Positions 10,774 through 22,277 are shown, counted from the stretch's first letter. The stretch: DNA of 64,000 nucleotides from Siphonodentalium dalli (GCA_032622095.1 CP136068.1:15977729-16041728); one strand, 5' to 3'. The notes: generated from the sequence alone by a model not told the origin. Numbers and translations are program-made.

Positions 10774-12856
10774 CTATACCCCCAGTAAAATCACTCGCTG
10801 CATGTGTAATCTATGGCAGAGTAAGGCAGCATAAAGTTGGAGTCCATTTATATTGGTTACCTCTTCGTTACTTTCGTCATTTCTTGTGTTGGATATGTCC
10901 AGTATTCTTGATATTTTCTCTTCTTCATTTAGGTCTTTAAACTGTTTTTTAAATATATTGTTGTATTCAGTTGCAAATTGGAGAAGGAACTCTCTTCTTA
11001 TATGATTGAATGCTGAGCATCTAAGGATGAAATGGGACGTTGTTTCCTCTTCTACCTTGCATAGCTTGCAGATACCATCAGATGTCTTGTCATATTTCTT
11101 CTTTAGGGTTTCAAGTCGGTATGTTCCAGTAACTAGTCTAAGGATTGTGTTGAGACGTGGGATAGCTCTCACATGATTCCCAATGATGTTAAGAACTGGA
11201 TGATGATGACCGGATTTATATGCCTCGATGTTTAATAATTTGAGTGAAGGATATAATCTGGCACTGCATATTGCTCGTTCAATCCAATATGTATTAATTG
11301 CAATTTTCACTTCTGTCTTCCATTGGTCTTTATTATATGGATGGTCTAGTAGATCGGTGGGTGTTGGAAGTTTGTATTTGAATAATACTTGTCTGACGGC
11401 AGCAAACCAGCTATGCCTGGATGAATCTGTCCACAATAATTGTCGTGCAGCTAGTCTTCTTTCAATACTGTTTGAGGGTAGTCGACATATGTTGTTGAAG
11501 AATATAAGTGCTTTGGTATCGATGGTTGCTTCAACGGGTAGTACCCCTGTCAAAATATGTATAGCTGGATCAGGTGTTCTCATTGGAATTGCCAGAATCT
11601 GTTTCAGTAATTTCTTCTGAAAAATTTCTAGTTGTTGAAGGTGGTGACGATTTGGTAATATGATCTCATATCCATACAGAAAGATGGTAGAATGTAAATA
11701 TTGTATAGGTGGATACATGTTTGAGGATCCAATCCATTGTGTCCGTGAAATCATGCAGGCATTAAACTATAAGCGGCTCTTCTGGCTTTCTTTATGTTGT
11801 TTGAAATAGATGCTCCCATTGTTTTCTCAATTGATGGTGCACGAATAATACCAAGATGGGTAGTTTTCTCTACAGCTGGCATTCTGATGTATTTATTTTC
11901 CATCTGCGTTGTTCGTTGACAGGATAACGGATGTTGGTTGGTTTCACAGTGATGGTGACACTTTTTTGAGGTTGCAGGAGATATCTATGATTCCGGCTGT
12001 ATTCTACTGCAACGTTGATTAATTGTTGTAGCTCCATTGGGTTGTTACTAATTATAGCAACATCATCTGCACAGGCAGTAGCATTAAGGCGTATATTTCC
12101 AATATTCGTTCCCGCATCTGTTTGGTCGAATTTCTCCAGGAGATCTTCAATGTATATTTTATATAGATCTGCACTCAAAATAACACCTTGGCGGACTCGT
12201 TGGTTGGTATTGAATTCTTCAGATAGGTTACCTCTCCATTTCACTTTCGATGTACACTGTGTGTGGATGTCGTCTATTAGTTTCCATGTTGACGTGTGTA
12301 TTTGGTAGTGATATAATTTCTTCATGAGAATTTCTTTGGCGACTACATCAAATGCAGATTTTGCATCAAGGTATGCAACATATGTAACGTTGCCATCGTC
12401 TCGATTGCTTCTGATAACTTCTTCAAGCATTAGTGCACTGTTCAGTGGCGAAGCATTTGCTGTGAATCCTCTTTTTAGTGGGGATTGTCGAGGAATAGTT
12501 TGTTTTCTCAAATCTTCTCTTAATACTAGTTCAATCAGCTTCAGGAGCACAGGTAAAATAGTGATACCTCGGTAGTTTGTAGATTCTGTTTTTACTCCCT
12601 TGTTTTTGTAAATAGGATTGAGCATTCCGACTTTTAATTCTTGAGGAATAGATCTTTGTTGAATTATTAGGTTAATGATCTGTGTGATTAGAGGAATTGT
12701 TGAAGAGTTTGCATAGATGAAATGTTCAGCCGCTATACCATACGCATCTGGTGCTTTGCCTTTGTTTAATCTTGCTAGAGCTTTAGTTATTACCTCTTCC
12801 GTTGTTTTCATTGGTGACGGGTCATCTACAATGTCGTTGATAATTTGATAGTCCAT
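10774..12856 (-). pseudogene. LINE (non-LTR) reverse transcriptase, 5'-truncated
   Basis: Two frames make up the ORF2 remnant. The first (11870-12856) begins at the RT fingers, with LNKGKAPDAYGIAAEHF, YRGITILP, YVAYLDAKSAFDVV (catalytic Asp), RQGVILSADLY and ACADDVAIIS (the F/YADD box with Cys in place of the aromatic residue). The second (10774-11754) is the C-terminal region with a CCHC-like CKLCKVEEETTSHFILRC. A gap near 11755-11869 breaks the frame. The endonuclease that normally precedes RT is absent, as expected for 5' truncation. I do not assign a clade. The frame may extend upstream of 12856 to a small inverted-repeat element at 12956. Confidence 0.85.
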
Positions 12857-12955
12857 TGTGCAGTTGTTGTAGTATTGACAATTGTATAGTTGATTATCAG
12901 TTGGTTGGCATTTTGTGTCAATACCGTGGGGCAGGTTGGGTACGAAGTAGGTACA

Positions 12956-13363
12956 GGTTACACTGGTGTAAATAAGGTTCCGAGTGACATCTAGCGGATG
13001 CGGGAGGTATATATAGGAGAGAATAAAAAATAGATACTGGGCCCTGATTGGTCAATATCCGTGTGTGCTTTTTACATAGGTAAAATAACCAGGAATTAAC
13101 CCTTTGTAGTGAAGTTTGAATTTTTTGGCGTGGTCTAAAATATGACTGTATTGTTTTATGCGGTTCTGACACTAGTTACGAAAACATAAGATTTAAAGGC
13201 GAATTCCCTGCTAGGCAGACATGATTTTTTTGTGTAAAAAGTTTCCCAAAATGTCAATTTTTCAGATTTAAAGAAAATTTTGGACCCAACATTTATATTG
13301 CCAACACTATACGCTAAAATGTTAGCACTGAGGCCTATGGAAAACATTTACACCAGTGTAACC
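12956..13363. mobile_element. 408-bp MITE with TACA target duplication
   Basis: The ends are inverted: GGTTACACTGGTGTAAAT at 12956 and its reverse complement ending at 13363, 18 bases without mismatch. TACA is present at 12952-12955 and 13364-13367. No transposase is present; the short minus-strand frames inside (12918-13172, 13156-13347) are not recognisable. A 4-bp duplication does not by itself identify the superfamily. The flanks suggest insertion just upstream of, or into, the LINE at 10.8-12.9 kb. Confidence 0.8.
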
Positions 13364-13367
13364 TACA

Positions 13368-13984
13368 AAGTGTCGGCTCTTTCACTAATGGCCTTCTAAC
13401 GTCAACCATTTCTGAGATATGCATTACAGTTTAAACGGAAGTTGCAAAACCCGCTCAAATTTGTGCTATTATTTCATAATAAACTGAATAAATATTAATT
13501 ATTTCTAAGTTTTAATACATTTTATCAAATTTATTAACTAATTTCTGCATTTAGAAGCAGAATCTTAGATTTAAATGTCAGAAAATCTGAAATCATCCCG
13601 CGATTACAACTCAATGTTTTTTTTCTGAGGTGATCATTTCTCCGATATGATATCGTACTCGGTGAATTTTAGACGCACCCAAAAACCCAAGCTGTACACA
13701 GCGCCATCTACGCTCATGCTATGATTTACCTCTGGCACCACGTAAATTATGAGAAGAATCAGCGCATTTTTTGGTTTGAGACTTGTGTTTGTCATAATTC
13801 ATTATACACTATTCTGACAAAAAATAATGTTCATCTGCAATTGGATATTTGCCTGCCGGGTGAGATCAAATTAGTCGGAATATGTTCGATATTGTATCGC
13901 AAAATAGTCCGCTGAAAAAATCCTTCGCTGACCTTTCCCCGGAAGTAAACAAAGGCACATGTTTGAAAACACGATTTATTAATT
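13368..13984. other. No gene seen
   Basis: About 600 bp of AT-rich DNA with only small open frames and no recognised domain or repeat. It precedes the first helicase-like segment. Confidence 0.45.
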
Positions 13985-14255
13985 ATGGATTTTAAAACAT
14001 GTTGCATTCTTGCCAATGAGCAGATAAATTTTAAATACGATTTAAAGAAGGGGCAACTTGATGCACTAGAGTATATTTTTAAAGGAAATGAGGTAATCGT
14101 CAATCTGCCATGTTGAGTATGGGAAGTGTGTCAACGGAAATCAACAGTATTGATTGTCAGTCCACTGAATATGGACCACCCAGATCAAATAACGAAGATT
14201 TCAACTTTGAACTTAGATATTAAAGCATGCCTATTAGACACCAACGCCAACCACA
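13985..14255 (+). pseudogene. RecQ-like helicase, N-terminal piece (motifs 0-Ia)
   Basis: A plus-strand frame starts ATG at 13985. It contains LKKGQLDALEYIFKGNEVIV followed by NLP, the Q/0 motif and lead-in to Walker A of RecQ-family DNA helicases. The Walker A region itself is damaged, with an in-frame TGA near 14115, and about 15 expected residues are missing. The same frame then gives STVLIVSPLNMDHPDQITK (motif Ia) and ACLLDTNAN. Later pieces lie at 15490, 16815 and 19862 in the right order and strand. Without Walker A it cannot hydrolyse ATP. Confidence 0.72.
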
Positions 14256-14365
14256 ACTGGCAGTGCCAATGGACTTTCTGCTCTGTTATCCTCTTCCATA
14301 AAATCAGATATAACCATGTAAACATCAGTGACTCTGCTCCACTAACACCACACGAGACCACAAAA

Positions 14366-14565
14366 TTCCCCGCCCCTTCTATCGACCGAAATACCTTAGC
14401 ACTTCCTTCGATCCTCGAACAATTTCTCTCTGGAACAAAATCCCAACCGACACTGCCTATATTCAGGACGCATCATTGTTTAAGGATGCCCTCCACATTC
14501 ACTTCTATGAACCCGGTAAGAGCAAGCAGGGCACACCCACAAAACCACCACCAGTGCCAAAATAA
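14366..14565 (+). pseudogene. C-terminus of a second LINE (CR1-like tail)
   Basis: The plus-strand frame reads YLSTSFDPRTISLWNKIPTD, then AYIQDASLFKDAL, ending at TAA 14563-14565. The pattern 'R-T-[IV]-x-x-W-N-x-[IL]-P ... F-K' is the usual end of many LINE RT proteins of the CR1/Jockey/RTE type. It continues into an A/T-rich stretch and the short repeat GTAGATGTAGATGTAGAC near 14690. It lies between helicase pieces 1 and 2, so it appears to have inserted in an intron or disrupted the locus. Confidence 0.7.
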
Positions 14566-15489
14566 TGGTACATAGAATTCAAATGCTCTTGATTTTAATA
14601 ATAATAAAAAAAATTAAAAAAATCTTTTACCATCTTTTATTCATACTCCCCCTAATAATCATCAGTTCATTGAGCGCATGGGGTATACTGTAGATGTAGA
14701 TGTAGACTAGTGATGCGGACTGGACCAGACCACCTTGGGTGGTCCAGTCCACTGCCAATGCGGTCCAGCCCATTCCTTGACCGGTCCAAAACTGTCCGGT
14801 CCACCTATAATAGGCTATATGTTAATGAATTCTGTTTTCTCAATTTTTTACTCTGTATAGTACAAACTATAAGGTTACTGAGTTCAGTGCATTGCAATGA
14901 GTCCATATATGTTAAAACTTACATTGTTTGCCAATTGTATGCATCATTGTCTGTCTCTAGTGGGATATACTGGGAACGATGCACGATAATAGTATTTCTA
15001 GTAATGCGAACATGCACTAATTAAATGTACTGGTATTGGACATATATGCAGCTACATGTAGGGCAAGAATGTGTTATAACCAATCTAACATGGCACTCAA
15101 CTCATCGTATGCATGATTTGTATCATACTTATTTTCATTAAATTGAAATTTAAACGAAATAACTACCCGGTATACTGATTACAATTATACAAATGTGTAC
15201 TAAAATGACAACTACATTAATTTTAGAGATTGTGATGGCTGATTTTATAGTCCTGACAATTACAGTTATATACCTAAGTACAATTACTATTTGACTAATG
15301 TGACTGTCTTGTGTGTGTACAATGTAATGTGGTTTGCTTGTTTCTTCGATAATTATAAAGTTATGTTAAAAACAATAGATTACTCAATTCGATATCCATC
15401 CAAATTGATTAGTTGATGCCATGTTACACGGTTTATGACAAATTGTTCCATACTCATTCAGTCCGCCCCTGGACCACACCGGTCCAAAG
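14566..15489. other. Intron-like or intergenic DNA; no gene seen
   Basis: 14566-14709 is the probable LINE 3' tail. 14712-14805 has several GGTCCA/TGGACC words and is locally self-complementary. The rest is AT-rich without a recognised feature until the helicase-like segment at 15490. Confidence 0.45.
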
Positions 15490-15658
15490 CGTGTATCTGT
15501 TTCTCTGGCTGATGTAGCAAAGGGGGATTTTGACATTGTGATAACCCATCCTGAGGCATTACTAAATTCAGCCGTTGGTTCCAATTTGATAGGAAAGGAT
15601 ATCTTTAAAGATGCAGTTACTGCTGTTGTGGTGGATGAGTGCCACATTGTTAAATGTG
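15490..15658 (+). pseudogene. RecQ-like helicase, Walker B piece
   Basis: The plus-strand frame gives VSLADVAKGDFDIVITHPEA, LLNS, and then AVVVDECHIVK. DECH is motif II (DEAD/H box), the Mg-ATP site. The segment looks like an exon: it follows an AG at 15488-15489 and runs into GTAAAT at 15659, a plausible splice donor. It is open throughout. It is in order between the motif Ia piece at 14.2 kb and the motif III piece at 16.8 kb. Confidence 0.78.
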
Positions 15659-15702
15659 GTAAATTATTGATATAATTGTATTATAGGTGGTAATTGATAT
15701 AG

Positions 15703-15783
15703 TAATTCACAATGAACTCAGTACTGTATACATGCTTCCATATTTAATATCATGTAGTATCATACTGAGTTCACTGTGAATTA
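15703..15783. repeat. Short inverted repeat (hairpin)
   Basis: TAATTCACAATGAACTCAGTA at 15703 pairs with 15763-15783, 20 of 21 bases, across a 39-bp loop. It lies just after the helicase Walker B piece. It may be a small MITE or a transcript hairpin. Confidence 0.7.
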
Positions 15784-16814
15784 GTGAGACCGTATAGCTA
15801 CTAAATCGTGTACTGTAGTTAGGCTACAAAAGTTCTAATACATTGCCAGTCTAAGTTTGTGCATATACCATAAATTGAAATTTAGTTGAAATATCTGAGA
15901 ACAGCAGATGTATTAAAATGAAGAAAAAAACATTTGTTGAATTCAAGACTTTTAAGTGTTAACATATTAAGCAGAGCCTGGCTGAACCACATGATGGATC
16001 GCTTCCATCCTCAAGCGTTGATACCATTTAAAGGTGCTTTATCTCTTCCCTGAACTTTCTGTACAGATATGGGTGAAACGTGAAATAATATCAATATATT
16101 TGAATCAGGAGCTATTTTTGTTGCTAATAATTAATTTGATTCTCTAATTATTAAAGAGAAAGGACAGAAAAGTGGTTATTGTTTTTTTTAGAACATTACA
16201 AGATATCTGGTTAGTAATCTATATTCATTACACTTATGAAATTGTGGTAACAAATTCTTATCTTGTGTGGCTTTGGTAGCCTTTGATAATAATAATTCAA
16301 ATAGTAATTGAAAATGAGTTTCATTGAGTTAGTTTGAACTTTGAAGTGATCCTGGGAAGAGATAGAGCATCTTTAATTGTGTTCTAAATATTCATGTGAA
16401 GGGGCAGATCGCTTGAGGCCCCATGGTTCATAAAGCCAGTTGTCTGCGTGTAAATGTAGTAATCAGCTTTTTCTAGTTTCAAATAACATTGACTATAGCA
16501 AAACTGATTATACCCCAATGTCCCATAGGCATGGTGGGTATAAACACTAACTGTATTACATGAATCTAGTCCTTCATACATCTGTCCATCCACCAAAGCA
16601 GATGTCTATCTCACCCACTGTTCAAATTGTTTGTGGGGGGGAATACTTTTGGAAAGAAAGAAGATTCAACTTATTTATTGCTATATTAATCAAAATGGAA
16701 AATACACAACAGAGCGCACTTACACTAGGGTTGGTACTAACATAATTATCACAAGTTGTCCAAGTCGTACATAAAAAATATTATCAAAATCATCACATTT
16801 CACCATTTCAATGG
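15784..16814. other. Intron-like DNA; no gene seen
   Basis: No domain or obvious repeat. Small frames such as 16384-16596 (minus) and 16560-16745 (plus) are not recognised. In the helicase model this is the intron between the DECH piece and the SGSLT piece. Confidence 0.45.
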
Positions 16815-16993
16815 AAAAAAATTCCGTACTGCTTACAAAAAGTTGAAGTTATTGCCATCATCTTCCCTGGGATTCCCTTTGTTGCCATGAGTGGGAGTCT
16901 GACAACTCAAATGTTAAGTAATCTACACAAGACACTCGGTTTAGATAAGCCAGTGAAAGTCCAAGAAAATGCTGATAGGGCCAAAACAATATA
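16815..16993 (+). pseudogene. RecQ-like helicase, motif III piece
   Basis: The plus strand encodes KKFRTAYKK, then after a one-base slip FPGIPFVAMSGSLTTQML (motif III, normally A-x-[ST]-G/A-T) and LGLDKPVKVQENADRAKT, which is like the RecQ stretch before the second RecA domain. The frame is cut by the left end of a DNA transposon at about 16996. The continuation lies at 19862 on the far side of that insertion. Confidence 0.72.
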
Positions 16994-18086
16994 ATCCTGT
17001 GTTTCTGGTGACACGCAAGAACAAAATAGGGGCGGGCGGGTGGCTTTTCATTTTATTTTATTTTTTTCATTTTATTTTCACCTTTGCTCAAAATGAATAT
17101 GGCTGCTTCTCCTTGTTTTTAATGTACTATGAAATAAATAAAACTCAAGTACATAATAATAGAATAGAGTGTAATTTATTGTTTTATTGAATAACACATG
17201 AAAAATAAGTTTAATTTGGCTGTGACCTAATTGAAGTGTGGTATAATTTACGGTTTAACAGTACACACGATGTGTCCATTTTACATGGAAATCAATCGGT
17301 TTACACGAAAAATAAAATCAAATGTGTACTAATTTTGCAAAATCAATAAAATGAAAACGTTTTCTTATTGTCAGTATAATTTATATATGGTAGCACCAAT
17401 GACGTCACCTTAAGCGACATTCACACAGCGTCACATCATAACCCGACGGTGCGAGATCAATTGAAATATACACAGTGTCTAGATCAAAGTGGTCTCCGAC
17501 AAATGATAAAGCCGCGTCACTCATTGCCATCATGTCGCTGTGATGTCTTTGACCTCAAACGATGAGTGAGACATTCTTTCAATTAACAGTCAGGTCACCG
17601 TGTGTGTCTGTACTAGTAATAGTGTCAATTCCGGGTGCCACCAAACGTTATACTTACAGTAACTGATGCGCCCATTTGTACAGAACTGAATCCCAGTCAC
17701 CTAGGGACCATCCACACAAAATTTGACTAAATTCTTCATCTCAGTTTCCCACTTGTAATTGCCTGAGAAAACATGTGTTTTTTTTAATGGCCTAACTATC
17801 AGATTCACACTTGGCCTTGAAGATAGTTTGTTATCATAAGTTATTTATATTAGGCCTGTAACGATACGCTTGGCCACGATATGATACGTATCGCGATACG
17901 CAAAATTTGATCCCACGAGTAAATAGCTATTCAAGTTCAACACTCCAAATATGCACAACTCTCAGGTGTTATCGTAGAATGATTAACAATATATCATTTC
18001 ACAGTTGGCAGTCAGTTGCTGGAGTTTCTGACTGAAAATGAGCTTTTCTGACAATATACTCAGATATAACTGTTAACAAGTAAGCA

Positions 18087-18156
18087 CCCAGCGACAGTTC
18101 GCCATGCACCATTAAACTATATGCCTAATAATGGCACATGGCGAAATGTCGCTGGG
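18087..18156. repeat. Hairpin inside the hAT element
   Basis: 18087-18114 pairs with 18129-18156, 25 of 28 bases, beginning CCCAGCGACA and ending TGTCGCTGGG, around a 14-base loop. It may be a transposase-binding substructure or a smaller nested foldback. Confidence 0.75.
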
Positions 18157-18300
18157 CAGCTGGGCTCTTATACACTACTAGTACTTTGTACTTTGAAGTG
18201 GCGAGCATGATGGAGCATCAAACATTAACTGAGTGTTTGTAAGTAAATTCACCCGAAGTTGATGTTCTTATTCATGAGGCATTGAAGTTATGCTAGGTTT

Positions 18301-18675
18301 TTACATGTTGGTCGTAACACCAGTCTTGTAAGAGGTTGCCGTCGAACATAATTTGCCGATCGTTTTAGTTCTGTCTGTCTTAATGCGTCCATCCTCTTCA
18401 AGTTCAACGGTGTACGTCCCAAAACCAAAATATTGCCAGACTTTCGACCTGTAGACCGCTGGCGGATTGACAAGTTTTAAGCTTTGAGCAGACATCTTTC
18501 CACAGCCCACGTGTTGTTGTTTTGCCGCAGACGATATATCCAATATACTAGTATTTGATTGGTTGAAATCACAGCAGTTCATCAAATTAAACCAATCAGA
18601 GCATGGCTTACAGTCTGAGGCTAGGTTACGGAGGTCAGTCATTTCACTTACGCCAACGTTTGTGTCAAAGGTCAA
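18301..18675 (-). pseudogene. BED zinc-finger start of a hAT transposase
   Basis: On the minus strand residues ~77-124 read SKVWQYFGFGTYTVELEEDG, then KTDRTKTIGKLCSTATSY and KTGVTTNM. This is the W-x-x-F, C-x2-C-like and T-T-N-[ML] layout of the BED finger that binds transposon DNA. The first finger cysteine appears replaced (GKLCSTA has only one Cys), and the downstream H-x3-5-H is out of frame (next frame ends TCKNLA). The catalytic RNase H-fold domain is missing. The region upstream of about residue 70 is unrecognised. Confidence 0.68.
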
Positions 18676-18914
18676 AGTGCGGTCTCACGGAAACAAACGA
18701 AATTTACAGATTCACTTCCGATAACACTTCGTAAGCATTCACAGCTTACGGAAACGAACGAGGGGACCCGATTGACTTCGCATGGTAACTGCATAATAGC
18801 GGAACTGTATCGTAGTGTATTGAAATTACAGTCAAATGAATCGCGTATAGAATCTTGAATGACGAATCGCGATGCATCGAAATCGCGATGAATCGTTACA
18901 GGCCTAATTTATAT

Positions 18915-19823
18915 ACAAATGCTCTACCAAGCAGACAGCTCTAGGATATCAAACAACAGAGCTGTCAATCCAAGCATATTTTGTTAACAATACTATCTCA
19001 CTAATTACATTCTCTGTTCTTGTGCACCCTCCTCATATCTCATCTTATATAGCTCTGAGTATCTGCTGTTTGCATGTTGTCGATTTTAGACTGATTTAAT
19101 CCAAATTTGATGTGGTCACTTGGGGAACGTCCACACCAAATAAGAACCCATTGGGTCTCATAGTTCTGGAGATGTTTTAAGAAGTTTTGATGGACAGATG
19201 AATGGCTAGACGGATGGCTAGACAGATGGCTAGATGGACGGACAACGGATGAGTAGTGATGACTATAGCTCCACCGGAGATTTCGACTCAGGTGAGCTAA
19301 TAAAAAGTGTTCCCTCTTAATTTCTTGTTGATAAAAGTAGAGACCATTGATCTTACTCAGGATTACCATATAAGGAACATTGAAAGCAGTTAAAGGTACT
19401 CAATCCGATCAGAGGGTCCCCATCTCAACAGATTCCAACAACAACAAAATTTTATCAAAGGTCACTTTAGTTATCAGAATCGATTAATTATCCAAAAATA
19501 ATGCTAACGACTATGAACTATCATATATAATTGCACAAAATATGTTGTATAGCAACATTTTGTTCAATGGAATTTAGTATCGAGAGTATGTCAGTCGGCT
19601 TTTTCGAAAAACTTCTGGGACAGAAAGTATTCCCGATAATGAAAAATAATAGATTTCTAAAATCGATATCTAATAAATCTGAGCTTTGATGGGTGGCTTC
19701 CTCGACTCGAATCAAATATTTTTGTCCCCCGAAGCCAAGGAAATAGTAATTGAGAGGAGTTTTATCGGATTGCAAAATCAATAAAATGAAAACGTTCGGG
19801 GGCACTGGAATAGGGGCGGGTGG
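18915..19823. other. Right part of the 2.85-kb transposon; no gene
   Basis: No domain is seen. 19190-19245 has short direct repeats (GATGGCTAGAC, AGATGGCTAG). The end near 19255-19305 includes CAGGTGAGCTAATAAAA. Minus-strand frames at 19040-19369 and 19521-19865 have no recognisable motif. Confidence 0.45.
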
Positions 19824-19861
19824 GTCACCAGAAACACAGGTCAATTTTATTTTGGTCTGGT

Positions 19862-20105
19862 CCAAATATTTTTGAACAAGTGCTTCGAGGTCAATTTAGA
19901 GGACAATGTTGCCAAATATGATGCAATATTCATACTAGAATGTGACCAACTGTTCAATGATCCTGAAAACTATCCAGTGACTATGATGTTTATGCCAATT
20001 GCATGCATGTGCCATCTGGCCACCAATTTAGATCATTTGTTTGGAAAACAGACAATAAAGGAGAGTTGTTATTCATCAACCTCTTCTTCACTCTGGCTTT
20101 CTTAA
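19862..20105 (+). pseudogene. RecQ-like helicase, C-terminal piece
   Basis: Plus-strand frame: FLNKCFEVNLEDNVAKYDAI, then ECDQLFNDPENYPVTMMFMP, LATNLDHLFGKQTIKE, and a stop at 20105. YPVT[ML][MV]F/YMP followed by '...LFG' is the start of the second RecA-like domain in RecQ-like proteins abundant in marine invertebrate genomes. The remaining motifs IV-VI (Q-x-x-R-x-x-R) are absent. Downstream, AATAAA occurs near 20267, but no evidence ties it to a transcript. Confidence 0.65.
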
Positions 20106-22277
20106 CTGTTAGTCACTTAGTCAAGTTAGTGTTACTGTTAGCTGGTTAGGCCTACTTTCTATTTCAACTTCTTGCCTGGTGTTCTGCAAGTTACACTTTC
20201 AGAATTAGATGTCTTGCATGTACTCCGTGGATCAATCGCTTTGTCTTTTTGTACGGTATATTTGTAAATAAACTTTCTTTATATTAATTATAAGCAAAAC
20301 AAGAAGAAATGTTGTTGATCCGCTTATAAATAATTTACAATTCACAAGATGATCTATCTATCTATCTACTTGATACTCCATCGCCCTCAATGTGCTGAGG
20401 ATTATGTGGAGGTCCAGGTGCTACCACGGCCGAGTAACTTTATAACCCTGTGGTGACTCCAGTAGCGTTCTTTAACGTGCACACACCGAGGCGTGTTCAC
20501 GGGTCAGCCATTAATGTCCGCGCCCAATCGGACAGCGTACTGCACCCACGACAACATACCTGGACAAGATTAGTGTTGTAATGGGGGGAAGTCAGCATTT
20601 TGCATTCGGATCTTTATTCAGTGATCTCGAATGAGACTTTTCAGCCTGACAAACTTGGTATCTGACCGAGTTCTGATTTTTGTCAGAATACCCTGATCAA
20701 GTTGCGATCCCCGGTCCGATAGCAAGAGAGACCAGTACGCTATCTCTCGGCCACCGACTTCCCTTTGATGATTTTGGAATCTCGTCCGCTAAATCTCCAA
20801 TTAACAACTTTAACTTGCGGCTGATATCTTCTTTAGCCCACTTATTTTGGTTTAGCTTATAGCATCTCCATGTATCGGACGTTAAACAAGAGAAACAAGC
20901 CGAAATGTAAGTCTTAGTTGGAGTATCGCCACCCAAGTGGCAACCAATTTCTGGGTTTTTCACTTTTCTAAAAATAGACAGTCTTAAATAGTGAAGTTGT
21001 GCGGGCAGCGGTAAGTCCCCCGTAGCGTAGGGGACTGAACTCTGCCTTGCAGCTTGCCAAAAACCTGCCCCACGGTATTGACAAAAACATTTACCACTTT
21101 TAATGCACACGAAATCTCACGGCGATTCCTACTATATATAGCCCATGAGACAACAGCGCCCACTCAATTAAGTTAACGCCCCACACACATTTGTATTATT
21201 GCTCTGTGCTCCTGTTTATGTATATGCGGCATAACTGATCATAACTGGGTCATGGTCCAGGTCCACTATATGTATGCTCTAGCTATACAGGTTCTAGCGT
21301 ACCCTAATTTTCGCATCTGATATTTCTCTGAGCCCAATGTCTTTACCTATATTGATACCACATAAAATTATGTATAACTATTAGCTACATTTAGCATTGG
21401 TGGGACATTGAATTATTGTTAATAGCACCGTATGCTGTTATTTATCTGTGTGCGGTTTATATTCCATAAACCAGTTTAGACATGAAAAAAACAAATATAT
21501 GAACGCCATTCTTTCGCAGAACGCCAAAAATAAAACCGGCTATAAACGGTAGCTATATTATCTATATGTAGTGGACCATGACCATTCAGTCTGAAAACTG
21601 CACAAAGCTGGCATGGCTCTTTTTTTTTACATTAAAATATGCTGAATAGTTTGGGCTATACTTTCCCCATTTTCAATTAAAACCCCATTTTGCAAGTTTG
21701 TCACAGTTAAAACGTTTTACATTACAACTGCCAGTATTTAGTTCTTGGAAATAAGTAGTGTATGTTTCCTGACTCATGGACGATGTGAATTTACAACACT
21801 GAATAATATAGCATCACAAAAGCGTTTTTCTCAGACTAAAACCACTATTGATCATTGTGCTACATGCGCATCTGTGTTTGTCATATGTCTATCCTCTCTG
21901 TGTTTGGCTATTCAATATGCCTACCACAAAATATTGACGGGACAGTATGTCAAATAGCTTTTTTTAAACTGAAAAATGCATTATTTGAGTTCGCAGTCAT
22001 GTTTGTCTTGTCAATGAGATACTATACCACATGTATCCACGAAAATAACTTGCAAATCGACATGCTGAGCAAATTTGGGAGTCTGTTTACTTTGAAAGTT
22101 TGAAAAAGTTGACAAAATCCGAGATATTTTGTCTTCAAACAACGTATTCTACAATGCCAAATTGTTACCAAAAGGTTCAACTTATAAATCAGACATTACT
22201 GCATCTTACGTGATAAAAATATCTGACCTTTTACAGCGTATTTGATCAATTATAATCTAAAACATACCTTGGTTGAG
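20106..22277. other. 2.2 kb without a recognised gene
   Basis: The stretch holds a short (ATCT)n microsatellite at about 20345-20362 and otherwise unremarkable AT-rich DNA. A 137-codon minus-strand frame at 20697-21110 has several Cys but no motif I recognise; it lies in GC-richer sequence and may be part of an unknown repeat. Confidence 0.5.

Larger units (their letters stand above)
17851..18906 (-). mobile_element. hAT-type transposon, internally deleted
   Basis: The element starts TAGGCCTGTAACGATACG and ends with the inverted counterpart CGTTACAGGCCTA. It is flanked by an exact 8-bp duplication, ATTTATAT (17843-17850 and 18907-18914). An 8-bp duplication and these T-A-G...C-T-A ends are hallmarks of the hAT superfamily. 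At 1,056 bp it is far too short for a transposase, but it keeps the BED-finger start of one on the minus strand. It is nested within the larger element at 16996-19840. Confidence 0.92.
16996..19840. mobile_element. 2.85-kb DNA transposon splitting the helicase
   Basis: CCTGTGTTTCTGGTGAC at 16996-17012 recurs inverted at 19824-19840. The match continues imperfectly outward (CCAAAA...). Inside the right end the sequence GGGGCGGGTGGG resembles GGGGCGGGCGGGTGG near the left end, and TTGCAAAATCAATAAAATG occurs at 17334 and 19770. The helicase frame stops at the left border and restarts just past the right border. No transposase is recognised. A complete hAT-type element (17851-18906) sits inside. 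The target duplication is unclear. Confidence 0.62.

Noticed and set aside
11228-11620. 130-codon plus-strand frame
   Set aside because: Antisense to the LINE C-terminal domain, which has recognisable motifs on the minus strand.
14126-14575. 149-codon plus-strand open frame
   Set aside because: Its first third is the helicase motif Ia piece, but the rest is a chance frame over the LINE tail, whose real frame is different. Split into two features instead.
20697-21110. 137-codon minus-strand frame
   Set aside because: No motif, splice structure or repeat relationship could be seen. Kept only as a note in the noncoding stretch.
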